Shown: positions 10,600 to 20,994 of the stretch, one piece after another
Layout of the letters: the number at the start of each line of letters is the position of its first letter
Numbering within the stretch: position 1 is the stretch's first letter
From: Piezodorus guildinii
Taxonomy: Eukaryota > Arthropoda > Insecta > Hemiptera > Pentatomidae
Length of the DNA stretch: 64,000 bases
NCBI GenBank assembly: GCA_023052935.1
Contig: CM041295.1
Coordinates: 18,352,880 to 18,416,879 of the forward strand
Direction of reading: 5' to 3'
Notes under the pieces: generated by a model
Seen by the model: only the letters and a program-made list of their open reading frames with translations
Told to the model about the DNA's origin: nothing
Database searches by the model: none
Program-made: the position numbers and the translations under genes

Positions 10600-11360
10600 T
10601 TCAATAATAACATTAACTCTTCGATGAAACTCCTGTCCGCCAGTTTATTTCAATTCCTCCTTCAGATACAGTCCGGTATCTTGGCTTACTGTTAGACTAA
10701 AGATTGACATGGAACCCACATACAAGACTTAAAAGACAAGAACTCAACGACGATTCGGACAGTTATACGACTAATCGAAGAACATGTTATAATCTACAAG
10801 ACAATACTGAAGCCCATCTGGGCTTACGGACTTGAACTGTGGGGAACAGCTAAACGTTCTAACATCAAACGCATTCAATCTTTCAATCTAAAGTCCTCCG
10901 TAAAATAGTAAATGCTCCTTATTATGTCTCCAACTATACCTTGCACCACGACCTTAATGTTCCATTCATTTCAGACCTAATTCCATCCAAATTTTCTAAA
11001 TTCCACCAGAACCTCATTCATCATCCTAATCCTCTAGCTCAATCCCTATCCAGCTCCACTCATCCATACAACCCACTAGAAGGTTGAAACGGCAGTGGCC
11101 CCGCGACCTTTTGTAAATATATTAGAGTTCTAGCATTGGCTAGATTCTCTACTCAATGTGATGTATGTATGAGTGTGTGTATGTGTATAAAGGTATAAGT
11201 GATTTCTTGACTTTATTGTATTGATTCATTATTGTTTGTATAAATCTAATTGTAATTTTATGCCGTGTAAATATTGTATGAATGATATCTTTCACCACTA
11301 CTATTGAAGTCCAAATTGGGACAAATTGCATTTTACTCAATAAAAATTGTTGAATCAGAA
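10600..11360 (+). mobile_element. Jockey-2 LINE, 3' portion
   Basis: Broken frames give VRYLGLLLD.RLTWNPHTRL, then PIWAYGLELWGTAKRSNIKR, SKVLRKIVNAPYYVSNYTLH and RLKRQWPRDLL, the connection domain and C-terminus of a Jockey ORF2 near but not identical to Jockey-1 (some residues read across frameshifts). The 3' UTR ends CTCAATAAAAATTG and an A-rich stretch at 11358. No RT catalytic motif is included. Confidence 0.82.
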
Positions 11361-11965
11361 AAAAAAAAACAAAAAAAAAAATCAATAATACCTTGAGTTA
11401 TGGATAATAATTAATGTTTTTTAGATTATTTAGCAAAAATCGAATATATTTTTTTAAAGATCTAAATACCTATGTATAGGTAAATAATTTATTAATGCAA
11501 AAAAAAATTCCTAATATTCAATTATGATCACCTAATATTTTTTCTCAATATTTTGATTTGTACAATCTAAGAGTTAATAGAATATAAAACTTGCTGGGGA
11601 TCATAAAGTTTGAGATTTAATTTTATAAATTATTCTATACCATAGCCTTGTTTAATAGCTATGTTTGAATAGTTCAACAGATAAATAGAATAACTAAACT
11701 TATCGCTTGAAAAAAAGAAAACAATTTAAAAAGCTCACCCACATAGTAAATTCAGACAGAGTTCGTAGAGATCTGAAACAGAAAGAGCAAAATGGTAAAG
11801 TTGATCGAAACAAAATAATTTTATAATGCTATAGATTATTCTAAATTGTACTTTAATTAAAAATTTAAATTGTTATATTGGTTTTCGTCTTGTATTTCCA
11901 TATTAATACAAAAACAAATAGAGAATACCTAAAAAGTTAGCAAACCTTAGCGAAGTGGAAATGTA
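11361..11965. other. AT-rich spacer
   Basis: No coding sequence, RNA gene or recognised repeat. Confidence 0.4.
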
Positions 11966-12128
11966 ATAAAAATTCATAAAAGTTAGAATCGGTCATAACT
12001 ACTCGGAGGTGTTTAAGGTTCGATCGGAGTGACCTAGGCCAATGATTTGGTACTGCTGGGAGAAGACGTAGAAATTATCGAATTAAATACTAGTATTTAA
12101 ATAGTACGTAAAAAAAAACAAATATATA

Positions 12129-12173
<45 letters not shown>

Positions 12174-12990
12174 CAAAATTAAATAAATACTATAAAGAAA
12201 ATAATAATAACAATCTTGATCACATTCATACTTATTTACAATATTTACAAACTGCCCCTGGGATCACTGAATTAAACCTCGAGATCCACTAGTGGATGTC
12301 GAGGCACAATGAAAGATGATCCCAGCGCCTCTCAGTCAGCCGCGTCACTGGTCTTGAGAGCCATTGGAGGCTGCGCAAAGGCGCTAGAGCCACATACACT
12401 CAGGATATTGCCAGCACTCCAATAACATATTTACAAGAGATCTTTGGGCCACTGCCGCTTCAACCTACGAGGAGGGTTGTAGGGATGTTTGGAACTAGAT
12501 AGGGAGTTTAAAAAAATTATAGCACTTGAAATAAATAAGGACAAGACGAAATATATAATGAGTAGTAGAAACGGTGACGATCTCGGTGATATTAATGTAT
12601 CAGGAAATACGTTTAAACACTCAGGGGAATTAAAGTATTTAGGTCATATGATAAATAGAAAAAAACGAAATCCAGAAGAAAATAATGCCGCATTTCAAAG
12701 CGGAAAATGCATGCTATCAATCAGTTGAGAAATAACTTAGGTAATGGCTTCTTTTTATAGTTAATTTAAAAGGTTACACAAAGCGGAATTACTGATTATT
12801 GTACCCTTTCAGTATAATTGAGTCAATAGTTGGTGAGTCAAATGTACGTATAAAGTTGGTAGGCCCAGTGGTGAAACACTTAGTATGCGCTAAACCGACT
12901 GGTAGGCCGAGGCGTCAGTGGGAGGATTGTGTTAGGTCTGATCTCGGGAGTTTGGTTTTGGACAGTGGTCATTGGGCATATCCTTAAGCA
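11966..12990 (+). mobile_element. RTE-1 LINE, degraded, interrupted by antisense Jockey-2
   Basis: Left part (11966-12110) gives KVRIGHNYSEVFKVRS and a damaged YADD region. Right part (12508-12990) gives NKDKTKYIMSSRNGDDLGDI, LKYLGHMINRK and the tail TGRPRRQWEDCVRSDLGSL. The missing middle is where a Jockey-2 tail sits antisense. The copy also lacks the segment between NEIQEE and the C-terminal domain. No (TTA)n tail remains. Confidence 0.75.
12111..12507 (-). mobile_element. Jockey-2 3' end inserted antisense in RTE-1
   Basis: On the minus strand it carries the last Jockey-2 codons and 3' UTR (CTCCTCGTAGGTTGAAGCGG, GGCGCTGGGATC, GAATGTGATCAAGATTG) and ends at an AT microsatellite (about 12128-12170). 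Flanks have TTTAAATAG..TAAAAAAA on the left and TTTAAAAAAATTATAG on the right, suggesting an A-rich TSD that cannot be measured exactly. Confidence 0.7.
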
Positions 12991-13107
12991 TACTACATTT
13001 TATTTATTTTATTTTTTTTTTTTTTTATAACAGATTTTCTTGGGTTTGCCAGCTTATTTACCTACCCGGACCAAGTCAAGGGTTAGGCGAACATGTCAAA
13101 CTATGTA

Positions 13108-14007
13108 TTGGGTTGATGCAAAATTAATGCAGGTTTTTAGTAGGTATTGTAAATACGCCATATCTTTACTTTAACCATATATATTTAATCAAAATAATTT
13201 CCATCTGAATCAATGCACTTTTGCCAACGTTCAACAAGCTTTCTTATTCCACCAGAAAAAAAAATCCGAATCCCTGGACTCAATGAAATCACGAAAAGAA
13301 TTTTCAATGTCGTCCTGGTTTTGAAAATTTTTCTCCCTCTAAAAGTTGGCCAGATGCCTGAAAAAGTGGAAGTCTGTAGGAGAGAGGTCAGGTGAATAAG
13401 GCGGATGTTGGAGAACTTCGTAGCCCAACTCGTGCAGTCGTCGAAGCGTTGGTTGTGCAACGTGTGGTCTGGCGTTATCGTGGAGCAGGATCGGCCCCTT
13501 CCGATTCATCAATGCTGGGCAAAGACGTTGCAATTTTTGAGTTCCGAGTTCCGCCGCCATTTCTCGTGTGGTTTTGGTTGGGTCTTCTTCCACTTTTGAC
13601 CTCAGCTGGTCGTTGCCCAGAGCAAGATGACGGCCCCGACCTTCCTTGTCTTCGAGGTCGAAATCTCCTCTGCGAAACTTCTGGAACCAACGCTGCACCG
13701 TGCACTCATTAATAGCCCCCTGACCCCACACTTCATTAATATTACGAGCCGTTTGCGCAGCGCTGCGCCCTAATTTAAATTCGTAAAAATAAATTTGACG
13801 GAAATCGCACTTTGACATTTTCGATTCAAGACCTTTGAACACACTGAACAAAACGATTTTACTAAACAAATTCATGGTGAAAGAGAGGGTATTAGATAAG
13901 GTTTGTTTTGGTATAATAATGATCAATGTTAGGATTAGCTTTGTTTACACAATTGGAATTAAGATATTGCAATAGAGGAAACCTGCATTAATTTTGCATC
14001 AACCCAA
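13108..14007 (-). mobile_element. mariner element D, 900 bp, perfect TIRs
   Basis: Both ends begin TTGGGTTGATGCAAAATTAA and match for at least 27 bp, with TA duplications at 13106-13107 and 14008-14009. It differs from copies A-C in TIR sequence and transposase, so it is a separate mariner type. Internal deletion has shortened it from about 1.3 kb. Near-identical TIRs suggest a fairly recent insertion. Confidence 0.93.
13185..13818 (-). pseudogene. mariner D transposase, internally deleted
   Basis: Begins at the ATG of MSKCDFRQIYFYEFKLG (13818). The N-terminal helix-turn-helix domain (RSAAQTARNINEVWG, ECTVQRWFQKFRRGD) is intact to REMAAELG. It then jumps across a deletion to CPALMNRKGPILLHDNARPH. 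The second and third aspartates (HDNARPH and SPTD) are present with exactly 34 residues between, identifying a DD34D enzyme; the first is deleted. A frameshift at about 13345 separates the C-terminus FFSGGIRKLVERWQKC. Not catalytic. Confidence 0.9.
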
Positions 14008-14217
14008 TATAAGCTTTCTCTCAATACTGAATGTACCGAGGAGAATTGCTTTCTTTCCTTCCTCCAGATCATTTTCAGGCAGTCCTAAGTTCTAGACAGA
14101 GCGAATGGTATCGTTTGAAATGAGACCATTGGATGACACTATTATTGGATAGACTAATTTATGCTACAGCCTGTAGAGTTGCCGAAGTTCCTCGCACAGC
14201 TCTTGATACCTTCTATT

Positions 14218-15010
14218 TTATTATTATTTTTTAATTTTGCACTTCCTTTACCTTCGCGCAATATTCACCTACCCGAACTCAAAGAGTCAAGGTTAGGCTC
14301 AAATTATGTTATATTTCAGAATATTCATACGGTTGCCGCCGTTACCAGAATAACTCCTTGCAAAACCCGAGCTGGAGTCTTCATAGGTAGCTCAAGTCGT
14401 TGGATTCTAGCCTACTCTCTGAAATCAGGTCATTACAAGATAATATAATTCGATAAATCCCGCAGCTCTCCAGTCCATAGAATTGCTTATGGTGCTTCGC
14501 CAGCTCCTTGTATTTCTTTTTCTTTGGAGAAACTGTATTTTAAACATTATCATCTGTCCCATTGGACACTCAATAATCTGTTCCAGTTTTGTATTTTTAT
14601 AATGACTAAGATGTCTGGCCGATTACTTAAAATTGTGTCGTAATGATAGGGTGATCCCAATAAATTTTAGTTAATAAAACAGGTCCATGTTTATGCGAGT
14701 GCCTGATGAATAATTTTACCTGCATTGTTGTGTCTTTACAGATACTCCTTGAATCGGACAACCCAAAGTCCACGTATGCTCTCAGCAGCCTTTTTTCATA
14801 AATGGCATAGGTCACTTATGTCCTCTCCGCAAATATAGTTTCTGTATGCTTTTGTGGCTATTGTTTGTTCTTGGATAGCGAACGCAACGCTTCTGTTTCA
14901 GGAACAGATTGCCCTGCTAGCGATGTCTGCATGTAATGGCATATTTTTCCAAGTCTCCGCTGTGAGAGAAGCGCAGTCAGTTTCAAAACTCAGGGTCACT
15001 GCGTTTAGCA
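14218..15010 (-). mobile_element. RLE-type LINE, C-terminal region copy 2
   Basis: Minus-strand translation, across several frameshifts, gives AIQEQTIATKAYRNYICGED (about 14855), RHNNAGKIIHQALA (14720), IYWDHPII (14660), SNRPDILVI (14620) and KKKKYKELAKHHKQFYGLES (about 14500). The order CxxC zinc segment, RHNxxxKIIHQ, WD, RPD fits the C-terminal zinc finger plus restriction-like endonuclease (PD-(D/E)xK) found in R2-related LINEs. The 3' end is an AATAATAAT tail at about 14221. No open frame survives. Confidence 0.65.
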
Positions 15011-15805
15011 GATTCAAAGCTGTGTAATTTGCATCTAATACTGCAACAGTCGAAAGAAGTTCATTTTTAGAGTAATTTATTTGAGTAGTGCACCACTGAA
15101 ATCCACAATCATAAAAGAAAAAAGATCATGTTTGAAATAATTATGAAGGGACACTACACGGAGGTTACTCAATAATAACAAAGAGGTAGCGGGAAGCTAA
15201 ATGGGTTTGGCCCTGGGGGAAAGTTTGTTATGAAAGAGCTGGTGTGGTTAGTAGATTGATAACGAGCCATAGCCCAGCGAGCAGCACTTTTGTCCCCCTC
15301 AAGTTATTTAGTCAATGAGTAAGAGAGTTAGTTGACTGTGGGTCGCTCCTAGGTCCCGGGCTAACTTTCTGCTTAGCTACCTTCGCCCACCATCACTGCA
15401 TTAACAATATTGTTTAGCAGCCCTTAATATTCTATGAATATTTATAGATATAGATTGGGGCGACTAGCTACACAGATGAGCGCTCTCGCAAAGGCTAAAT
15501 CCCATTTACTGTTGGACAGGGCTGGAATTATGTTCGTTTTTCTTTAATTATAATTTTTAACGTTTTTAAGAGACATTGTTGCCAGGTCAACCATGAATGT
15601 TTCCATTGATTCACCAAATTTAACCATTATTTAATAACGCACGAAAATGACTTTTTACTTCCAAGGATATGCTCGATTTCAGTATTTTAAGGACTGTTTA
15701 AATTTTTTATTCTAATTTAAACTCGCCATTTTTGTGGAAAGGATTCTTAGCAATTGACATATCTTGTAATTGTTACGGCTTAATTATATTTTGGTATATC
15801 TTTAA
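15011..15805. other. unassigned spacer
   Basis: Part (15150-15420) is less AT-rich than its surroundings but shows no recognisable protein or repeat. Confidence 0.3.
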
Positions 15806-16822
15806 TTATCGATAACAACAGATGATCAATTAATACTGAGAAAAATCATTATTATCCAATTGATATATTCATGTTTATATTTATTAAAATAGAAAACTGT
15901 TAACAAACATATTTCTTCTTTGTATACAACAAATGGCGAAGAGGAAGGCTAAATACTTAGGGTAAGTACGTGACTCTATTTATTTACAAATAAATTATGG
16001 CAGATGAATTGATGGTGTTATTAGTAGAAGCTCTTCAGCGCCTCCACCCAGCAGCCACACCAGCTCAACAGGCGATATCTCCAGTTACGGAGATAAAAGG
16101 CCTAACATTACAGCCTTTCGATGAGAATCAGGAAGCATTCACCTCTTATGCATAACGACTAGAAAAAATTTTTAGAGTAAAAAATCTTACAGGGAATGAC
16201 CCAGCAACGGATCAGCGGAAAGTACAGCTACTACTAAATAGTCATGGGCCAAAAATTTTTCTTACATTGACTAGTCTAATAGCACCTCGCCGGCCGACAG
16301 AGAGAACTTACCGAGAACTTATCGACCCCCTGGTCAATCACTTATGTCCTACGCTGAGCGAGCTAGCAGGACAACGCAGGTTTGTACTAAGAGTCCAACA
16401 GGAAGGTGAAGGCTAGTAGCGAGTTATATTGGAAGCCTCAAGAAAATGATTAGCAATACCAAAGATATTCCAGAGAAATGTTTTAGACGAGCTTCATCAG
16501 GGACATCTTGGTACGACATTCGATGAGGCTGTTGCACTACCAACTAGCTACCGTTCCAACCATCGCTGGATCCTTCATCTCCATGTTTTGTACCGAGATG
16601 ACCGACGGAGAATCTTTCTAGAGGATCGGCCTAGATGATTTAGGGCATTCTATCAGGAGGCCAACGGATAGACTGTCCTAACATTGACATTTAAATTTAG
16701 TGAGGAGGAATTTTACGATTTCTATTGATAACAATAGATTAATACTAAAAAAAAAAAAATCATTATTATCGCATTGATATATTTATGTTTATATTTATTA
16801 AAATAGAAAACTGTTAACCAAT
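15806..16822 (+). mobile_element. Ty3/gypsy-like LTR retrotransposon remnant
   Basis: Two direct repeats of about 100 bp, at 15806-15908 and 16724-16822 (shared block TATATTTATTAAAATAGAAA), flank a short internal region and look like LTR remnants. Between them are a gag-like frame and, after a large deletion, a short piece resembling the segment upstream of integrase (VLDELHQGHLG, about 16480-16512). Protease, RT and RNase H are absent. A TGGCG sequence follows the left repeat, where a primer-binding site would lie, but a tRNA match was not established. Confidence 0.6.
15997..16418 (+). pseudogene. gypsy-like gag fragment
   Basis: The frame starts MADELMVLLVEALQRLHP and contains LQPFDENQEAFTSYA, an in-frame TAA at codon 53, then LEKIFRVKNL, KVQLLLNSHGPKIFLTLTSL and FVLRVQQEGEG before another stop. 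This is the pattern of Ty3/gypsy capsid proteins in arthropods, where a conserved RxxxGE-like stretch closes the capsid. No zinc knuckle remains. A dead gag pseudogene. Confidence 0.6.
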
Positions 16823-16832
16823 ATAATTCCTC

Positions 16833-17255
16833 TGCCGCAGATGCGGTCGAGAGTCAGATATCCCTGCACATATGTCGGGTAAATGTCCACATAACATGCT
16901 TCTCGTTACCCGCGGGCACAACCGCATAAAGAAGGATATATCAGAACTGTTGGAAAGGAAAAAATATAAATGTTTCCAAGAGGTGTTTTGCCTTGATACC
17001 GAGGGATCAACTAGATTTGTGGACATCTTGGCAGTTAGTACCACAGAAAAGAAAGCTCTGATAGTGGATCCCACTATTGGATACGAGACAAATGACAGGG
17101 AACAAGGCAAAAGAATTCAAGAGGAGAAGGAAAGCATTTACTCAAAATGTATTCCTTATCTACAAGAAAAATTTCGCGAGGGGTTAGGCAAAAGAAACGG
17201 GACTTTGGTTCGGAAGCAGGGGGACCATCCCGGTAGATACTGGATCATTCACTAA
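16833..17255 (+). pseudogene. R2-like LINE: zinc finger and restriction-like endonuclease end
   Basis: The open frame encodes CRRCGRESDIPAHMSGKCPH (a CCHC finger, C-x2-C-x8-H-x4-C), then HNMLLVTRGHNRIKKDI, then STRFVDILAVSTTEKKALIV ending in DPTIGYE. This is the arrangement of the C-terminal zinc finger and PD-(D/E)xK-type endonuclease of R2-clade LINEs, which nicks target DNA for reverse transcription. About 140 codons have no stop. The RT is absent and the left edge meets the right LTR-like repeat of the gypsy remnant, so it is a fragment. Confidence 0.75.
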
Positions 17256-17289
17256 CCCTTACAATTTCGCACACCCATTTTGGCCGCCG

Positions 17290-18179
17290 CACAGTGGACA
17301 ATATGACCGATTTAGGTGGACGAAATACTGAAACTTGTCTATATTTAACCTTTGGGTCCCGGATTACGGAAAAAAATAATTTAAAAAATTATAAGAAATA
17401 ATCATAAAATAACTAATTAATTTTTTGACACGATTGGCGAGCGCACAGTGGTCAAACATCAAATTTATTTCCTTAAATCTAAAACTTCCCTATATTTTAC
17501 GTTTGAAGTCCCAGAATACCGGAAAAATAATACAAAAAATCTAATTATGGGTCGGAATTGCTAAAACCTGCTAATAGAGGTATTTTATATCATTTAGGAA
17601 ATTCTTGAAATTATAGATTGTAAAACTTTTAATTCGGAGTGTTGTGTCTGAACAAAATTATGTATCACCCAAAATTCAAAAATTCTTTTTGAAAATTAGA
17701 AAATTCTTTTCTAATATCTAAAGACTAGAAGGATCGATGAAACAAATCCTACAATCAAATCCTTGGGGTAACTTGGGGTTGTATAGTTTTTCGTTATTCA
17801 ATAGGGGCATACATTTACAAATTGCTAAATTAACTCTACAGGTGAGATTGCAATGTATATTCAATAACGAGTTTGGAAATACAATGTCTTACCTGTCACA
17901 GCAATGTCCATTGTTAAATAAAAGGAAAAAGACTTTACTCTAAATACACCTTGAAAACAATAAATGACCATCGAATAAAGATAATCCCACTGCCGGTTAT
18001 TAGGCACTTGTGTGAACAGGTATGATTCATTTATTTACTATTTATATATAAACACGGTATGGCGGGAAATATTAGTATTAAGGGTCTTGCCAACTAAGAA
18101 TAAAAAGGCGAACTAATAGAAAATTCCAAACTTTTGACTTGACTTTTGTCCACCTAAAGTGGGGATTTTGCCCACTGTG
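17290..18179. mobile_element. DNA transposon-like element with CACAGTGG ends
   Basis: Left end CACAGTGGACAATATGACC and right end (reverse complement) CACAGTGGGCAAAATCCCC match imperfectly over about 40 bp, including a shared TTTAGGTGGAC block. A second CACAGTGG end, with about 110 bp of similar sequence, lies inside at 17444. The heptamer CACAGTG is that of RAG signals and resembles Transib termini. The left flank CGCCG fits the Transib CGNCG target, but the right flank CCTGC does not match it. hAT ends (CAGTGG) are an alternative. Open frame 17737-17943 is unrecognised. Confidence 0.5.
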
Positions 18180-18224
18180 CCTGCGATACAATTATCCCTC
18201 TTAAGGACCAAAAATGTAGGTAGA

Positions 18225-18415
18225 ATCTGATTCTTTTTACACCGTTTAACTTCAAAACGTTTCACACCGTTTAAAACAGTCGGAAGAATAATAGCTTTGT
18301 AGAGTTTAACCTAGAATCTAACCTAATCTAAGTTTATTGAATGCGTAATTTCGCTACTGAATACTAACACGCGTTTCCCGCCTTCAAGCGCTACATCATT
18401 TCCTCCCGTAGATAC
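18225..18415 (-). mobile_element. RTE-1 fragment, antisense
   Basis: Minus-strand sequence aligns to the RTE-1 segment around GNACYYSVAKL and KLxIYKTIILPTVLYG (GGCGGGAAACGCGTGTTAG, then CTATTATTCTTCCGACTG). Heavily damaged. Confidence 0.65.
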
Positions 18416-18553
18416 CTTAAGGGCCTAGCGGAATAAGCAGGTAAAATCTGCCCCCTCGTATATCACAACAATATTCATACAATTGATTCACACCTATGAA
18501 CAACCATCCTTTGAGAATTTTTAGCCCCTTAATCTTTATGGGAGAGAAGTTAT

Positions 18554-18568
18554 AGAGGGGGGGGGGGG
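18554..18568. repeat. G homopolymer
   Basis: A run of about 12 G followed by A-rich sequence; striking in this AT-rich window but too short to assign a function. Confidence 0.6.
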
Positions 18569-18604
18569 AAAAAAACAAAAAATTGTTGTCTCCTGAACAG
18601 CTTA

Positions 18605-18955
18605 AACTGATTTTCACAAAACAAAATGTATGTTAGGGTTTTTTTCTTTAATTTCCTCGAAATTTTGGGTCCAAATTATTTTTTGAAGTTTCAAAAAAAT
18701 TTGTTTGGTAAGGTTGGATCGGACCACCTTTAATTTTTTGTTACTTTATTATGTTACTTTTTACTTTATTTAAAGGTCCTCAGGAATATATAGTTCTTTT
18801 TTTATTATTATGGAGGAACCTTCAATAAAGTAGCAAAAAATTTGAGGTGACCAATCTATCTTAACCTAAAAAATTATTTCTGAAAATAATCATAAAAAAA
18901 TGTTTGACTAACATTTATGAAGATTTTTTTTAAATCTCTAACGTATAACCAATAT
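18605..18955. repeat. imperfect foldback (inverted-repeat) element
   Basis: Two arms of about 150-180 bp meet near 18802. The best-matched parts are GGTAAGGTTGGATCGGACC...TTTTTTGTTACTTTATT (18707-18750) and its inverted partner at 18824-18868. No coding sequence; probably a foldback MITE. Confidence 0.55.
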
Positions 18956-19067
18956 ATTAGCTTTAAAATATATTGACTCCTTTTTGTAAAACTTTTAGAG
19001 TTTGTAAAATTCATCAACTATGCTTATTATTACAGTGTTTACGATAAACACAATAGTTTATGTTTAT

Positions 19068-19968
19068 AATTTTTACTTTTACTTACCTATATAAGAAAAA
19101 TATAGCAAGGGAAAGTATTGCGATCGTAAACATTTTCGAATTCGAGTTTTCACCGGCAATACACGTTTTAAGGTCCCCTTAATCAAAATGACCAAGTCCT
19201 ACAGAAAGGTCTTGGTGTGTGTGTGTCTTTGCCCGTATGTAGTAAGTCTAGTACTAAAACGAAAAATCGTATAAATTTAAAAATTCATATTTAAGACAGC
19301 TATACACCCGAGGTGCTACAGCAACCAGAAGAGCCACTTTAGCCAATCCATTTAGCACTTTTTTACGATTTTCTTAAAAACGGCTACAGCAGTTTCGATC
19401 AAGCTCACTATATTGATGTAAAATTGAACAAGCTTTAATATCATGTAGGTTTCATTCTGATTAAAACAGTCTGACAGGGCTTAAATGCCGATATTTATAA
19501 ATTTCTTCCTCAAAAGTACCTTTAATTTTGTAGATTATATAAAAATAACCATATTGTCTTGTTACCACTGATGAAAAACAAGTATATATAATTAAACGAA
19601 TTCGATACCGGACTAAAGGAGAAAACTAAAAAACTATTTTTTAAAAGCAATTTTTCGTTTTTGATCATAGTAACATTAATATGTATAATATCTCGTTAGA
19701 AAGCTAAAGATTATAGAAAAAATATTATATAATACACAAGCTTGTAAAAGTTAATAAAGAGTGATGAAAAGCCGATAAAACTAACTGATTATTTTAGATA
19801 ATAATATAATCGATATTTTAATAAAACAGACGTTTCTATAGAAATTCAATTTAATTAATTCTTTAATATTTTCACTTATTTTTATCACTAACTTTATTTT
19901 AAAATTCTCTAATCGATTTTAAAAACGGAGGCAAGTAATGGACGTGTGGTGCCCGTACCAGATTTTTT
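19068..19968 (+). mobile_element. HLR copy 4, full length
   Basis: About 900 bp from TTTTTACTTTTACTTACC to the ACCAGATTTTTT end. The terminal hairpin is CTATAT-7 nt-ATATAG (19087-19105). The right sub-terminal repeat is decayed (GGCAAGTAATGG). All internal blocks are present and there is no open frame. Confidence 0.8.
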
Positions 19969-20994
19969 ATTCACACCCAATCCCTACGAAAGCAAACGCT
20001 GGAAACTCGGAAGATTTTCACCAGTTATTAAGAGATTTACAATAAATAATTTATCACGCGTTTCAGCTTTCTTTGTTAAATTTACGGGGTTCTATACTAA
20101 TAAAAAAATCTGAAAATTTATTATTTTTTCGAGTACAAAGGAAATGCGCAGTAGAAATCGCAATAGCTGAATGTTAAAAAAAAAAAAAAAACAGCTGCGG
20201 TAGTAAAACGAATTTTCAAAAACATTTTCAGTTTCAGAGTACCCAAAAGGAGGCACTCAAATTGCATAGACACAGGAATCTTGAGGAAAATTCCTTAAAG
20301 GAAAAGTAACACGGAAAACAATTTCTATCAGTTTTATCAACATCATATTCAATAATAAATTCTTGACTTTAAAAGAGCCCGAAGAATCAGATACGATCCC
20401 GAAGAAGAATTTCTTTTTCCTTATTAGAATTGTTTCGAGAAATATTGCCACTTACAAATTTAATAAGGAAAAATCTTTCTTTCATAAATTGGACGTTTCA
20501 GATAAAAACTTGAATTTAATAAATTGGCTCCTTGAGGGATGAATAAGAAATCAAAAATTATTCGCAGAAGAAGAATTACTAATTTGAATATACAAATCAA
20601 TTCCATGGCTCTTGAACAATACTAAAAATAAAATATTAATAAACTCTCTCAACAGTTGAGGAAATTCATAGTATTAGAGAGGGGCAATACATGTGCTACA
20701 CATAAGTCATTCATTACTAATTTATTTCCATCTATAATTTTCCATTTGTTACTAATTAATAAAACAGAAAAACAATAAAAAAAATTATTTGTTCTATTTT
20801 TGATCAATATGTTATCAAATTCATTCATATTTCATACCTTATGATTTTTTTCAAGAAGAAATAGTGAATTATTTCTAATAAGCGTAATTAACGGTGCTCT
20901 ATATGGACAAACAAAATCTAAATTTGGCATTTGAGCTCTATTAATTTTAATCTTAATAAAACTACATTAAATTAATGCTTATTCAATCTTACAT
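19969..20994. other. AT-rich spacer
   Basis: No gene or repeat recognised; a 17-base A run lies near 20176. Confidence 0.4.

Larger units (their letters stand above)
13010..14215 (-). mobile_element. RLE-type LINE, C-terminal tail copy 1, split by mariner D
   Basis: Minus-strand translation upstream of the mariner (14215-14008) gives QELCEELRQLYRL, PIIVSSNGLISND and LGLPENDLEEGKKAILLGTF, the terminal domain of a LINE family common in arthropod genomes. The 3' UTR continues beyond the mariner at 13105-13010 (GGGTAGGTAAATAAGC, A-rich tail). Copy 2 of the same family follows directly at 14218. Only the last ~70 residues remain. Confidence 0.7.

Noticed and set aside
13392..13712. Plus-strand open frames opposite mariner D
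   Set aside because: Shadow frames of the antisense transposase.
16872..17255. Host gene of unknown function
   Set aside because: Upstream in-frame CCHC finger and endonuclease motif match the C-terminus of RLE-type LINEs.
17290..18179. Firm Transib assignment
   Set aside because: The 5 bp flanks do not match each other and no transposase is encoded, so only a tentative link is kept.
18554..18568. G-quadruplex
   Set aside because: A single G run of about 12; four separated runs are not present.
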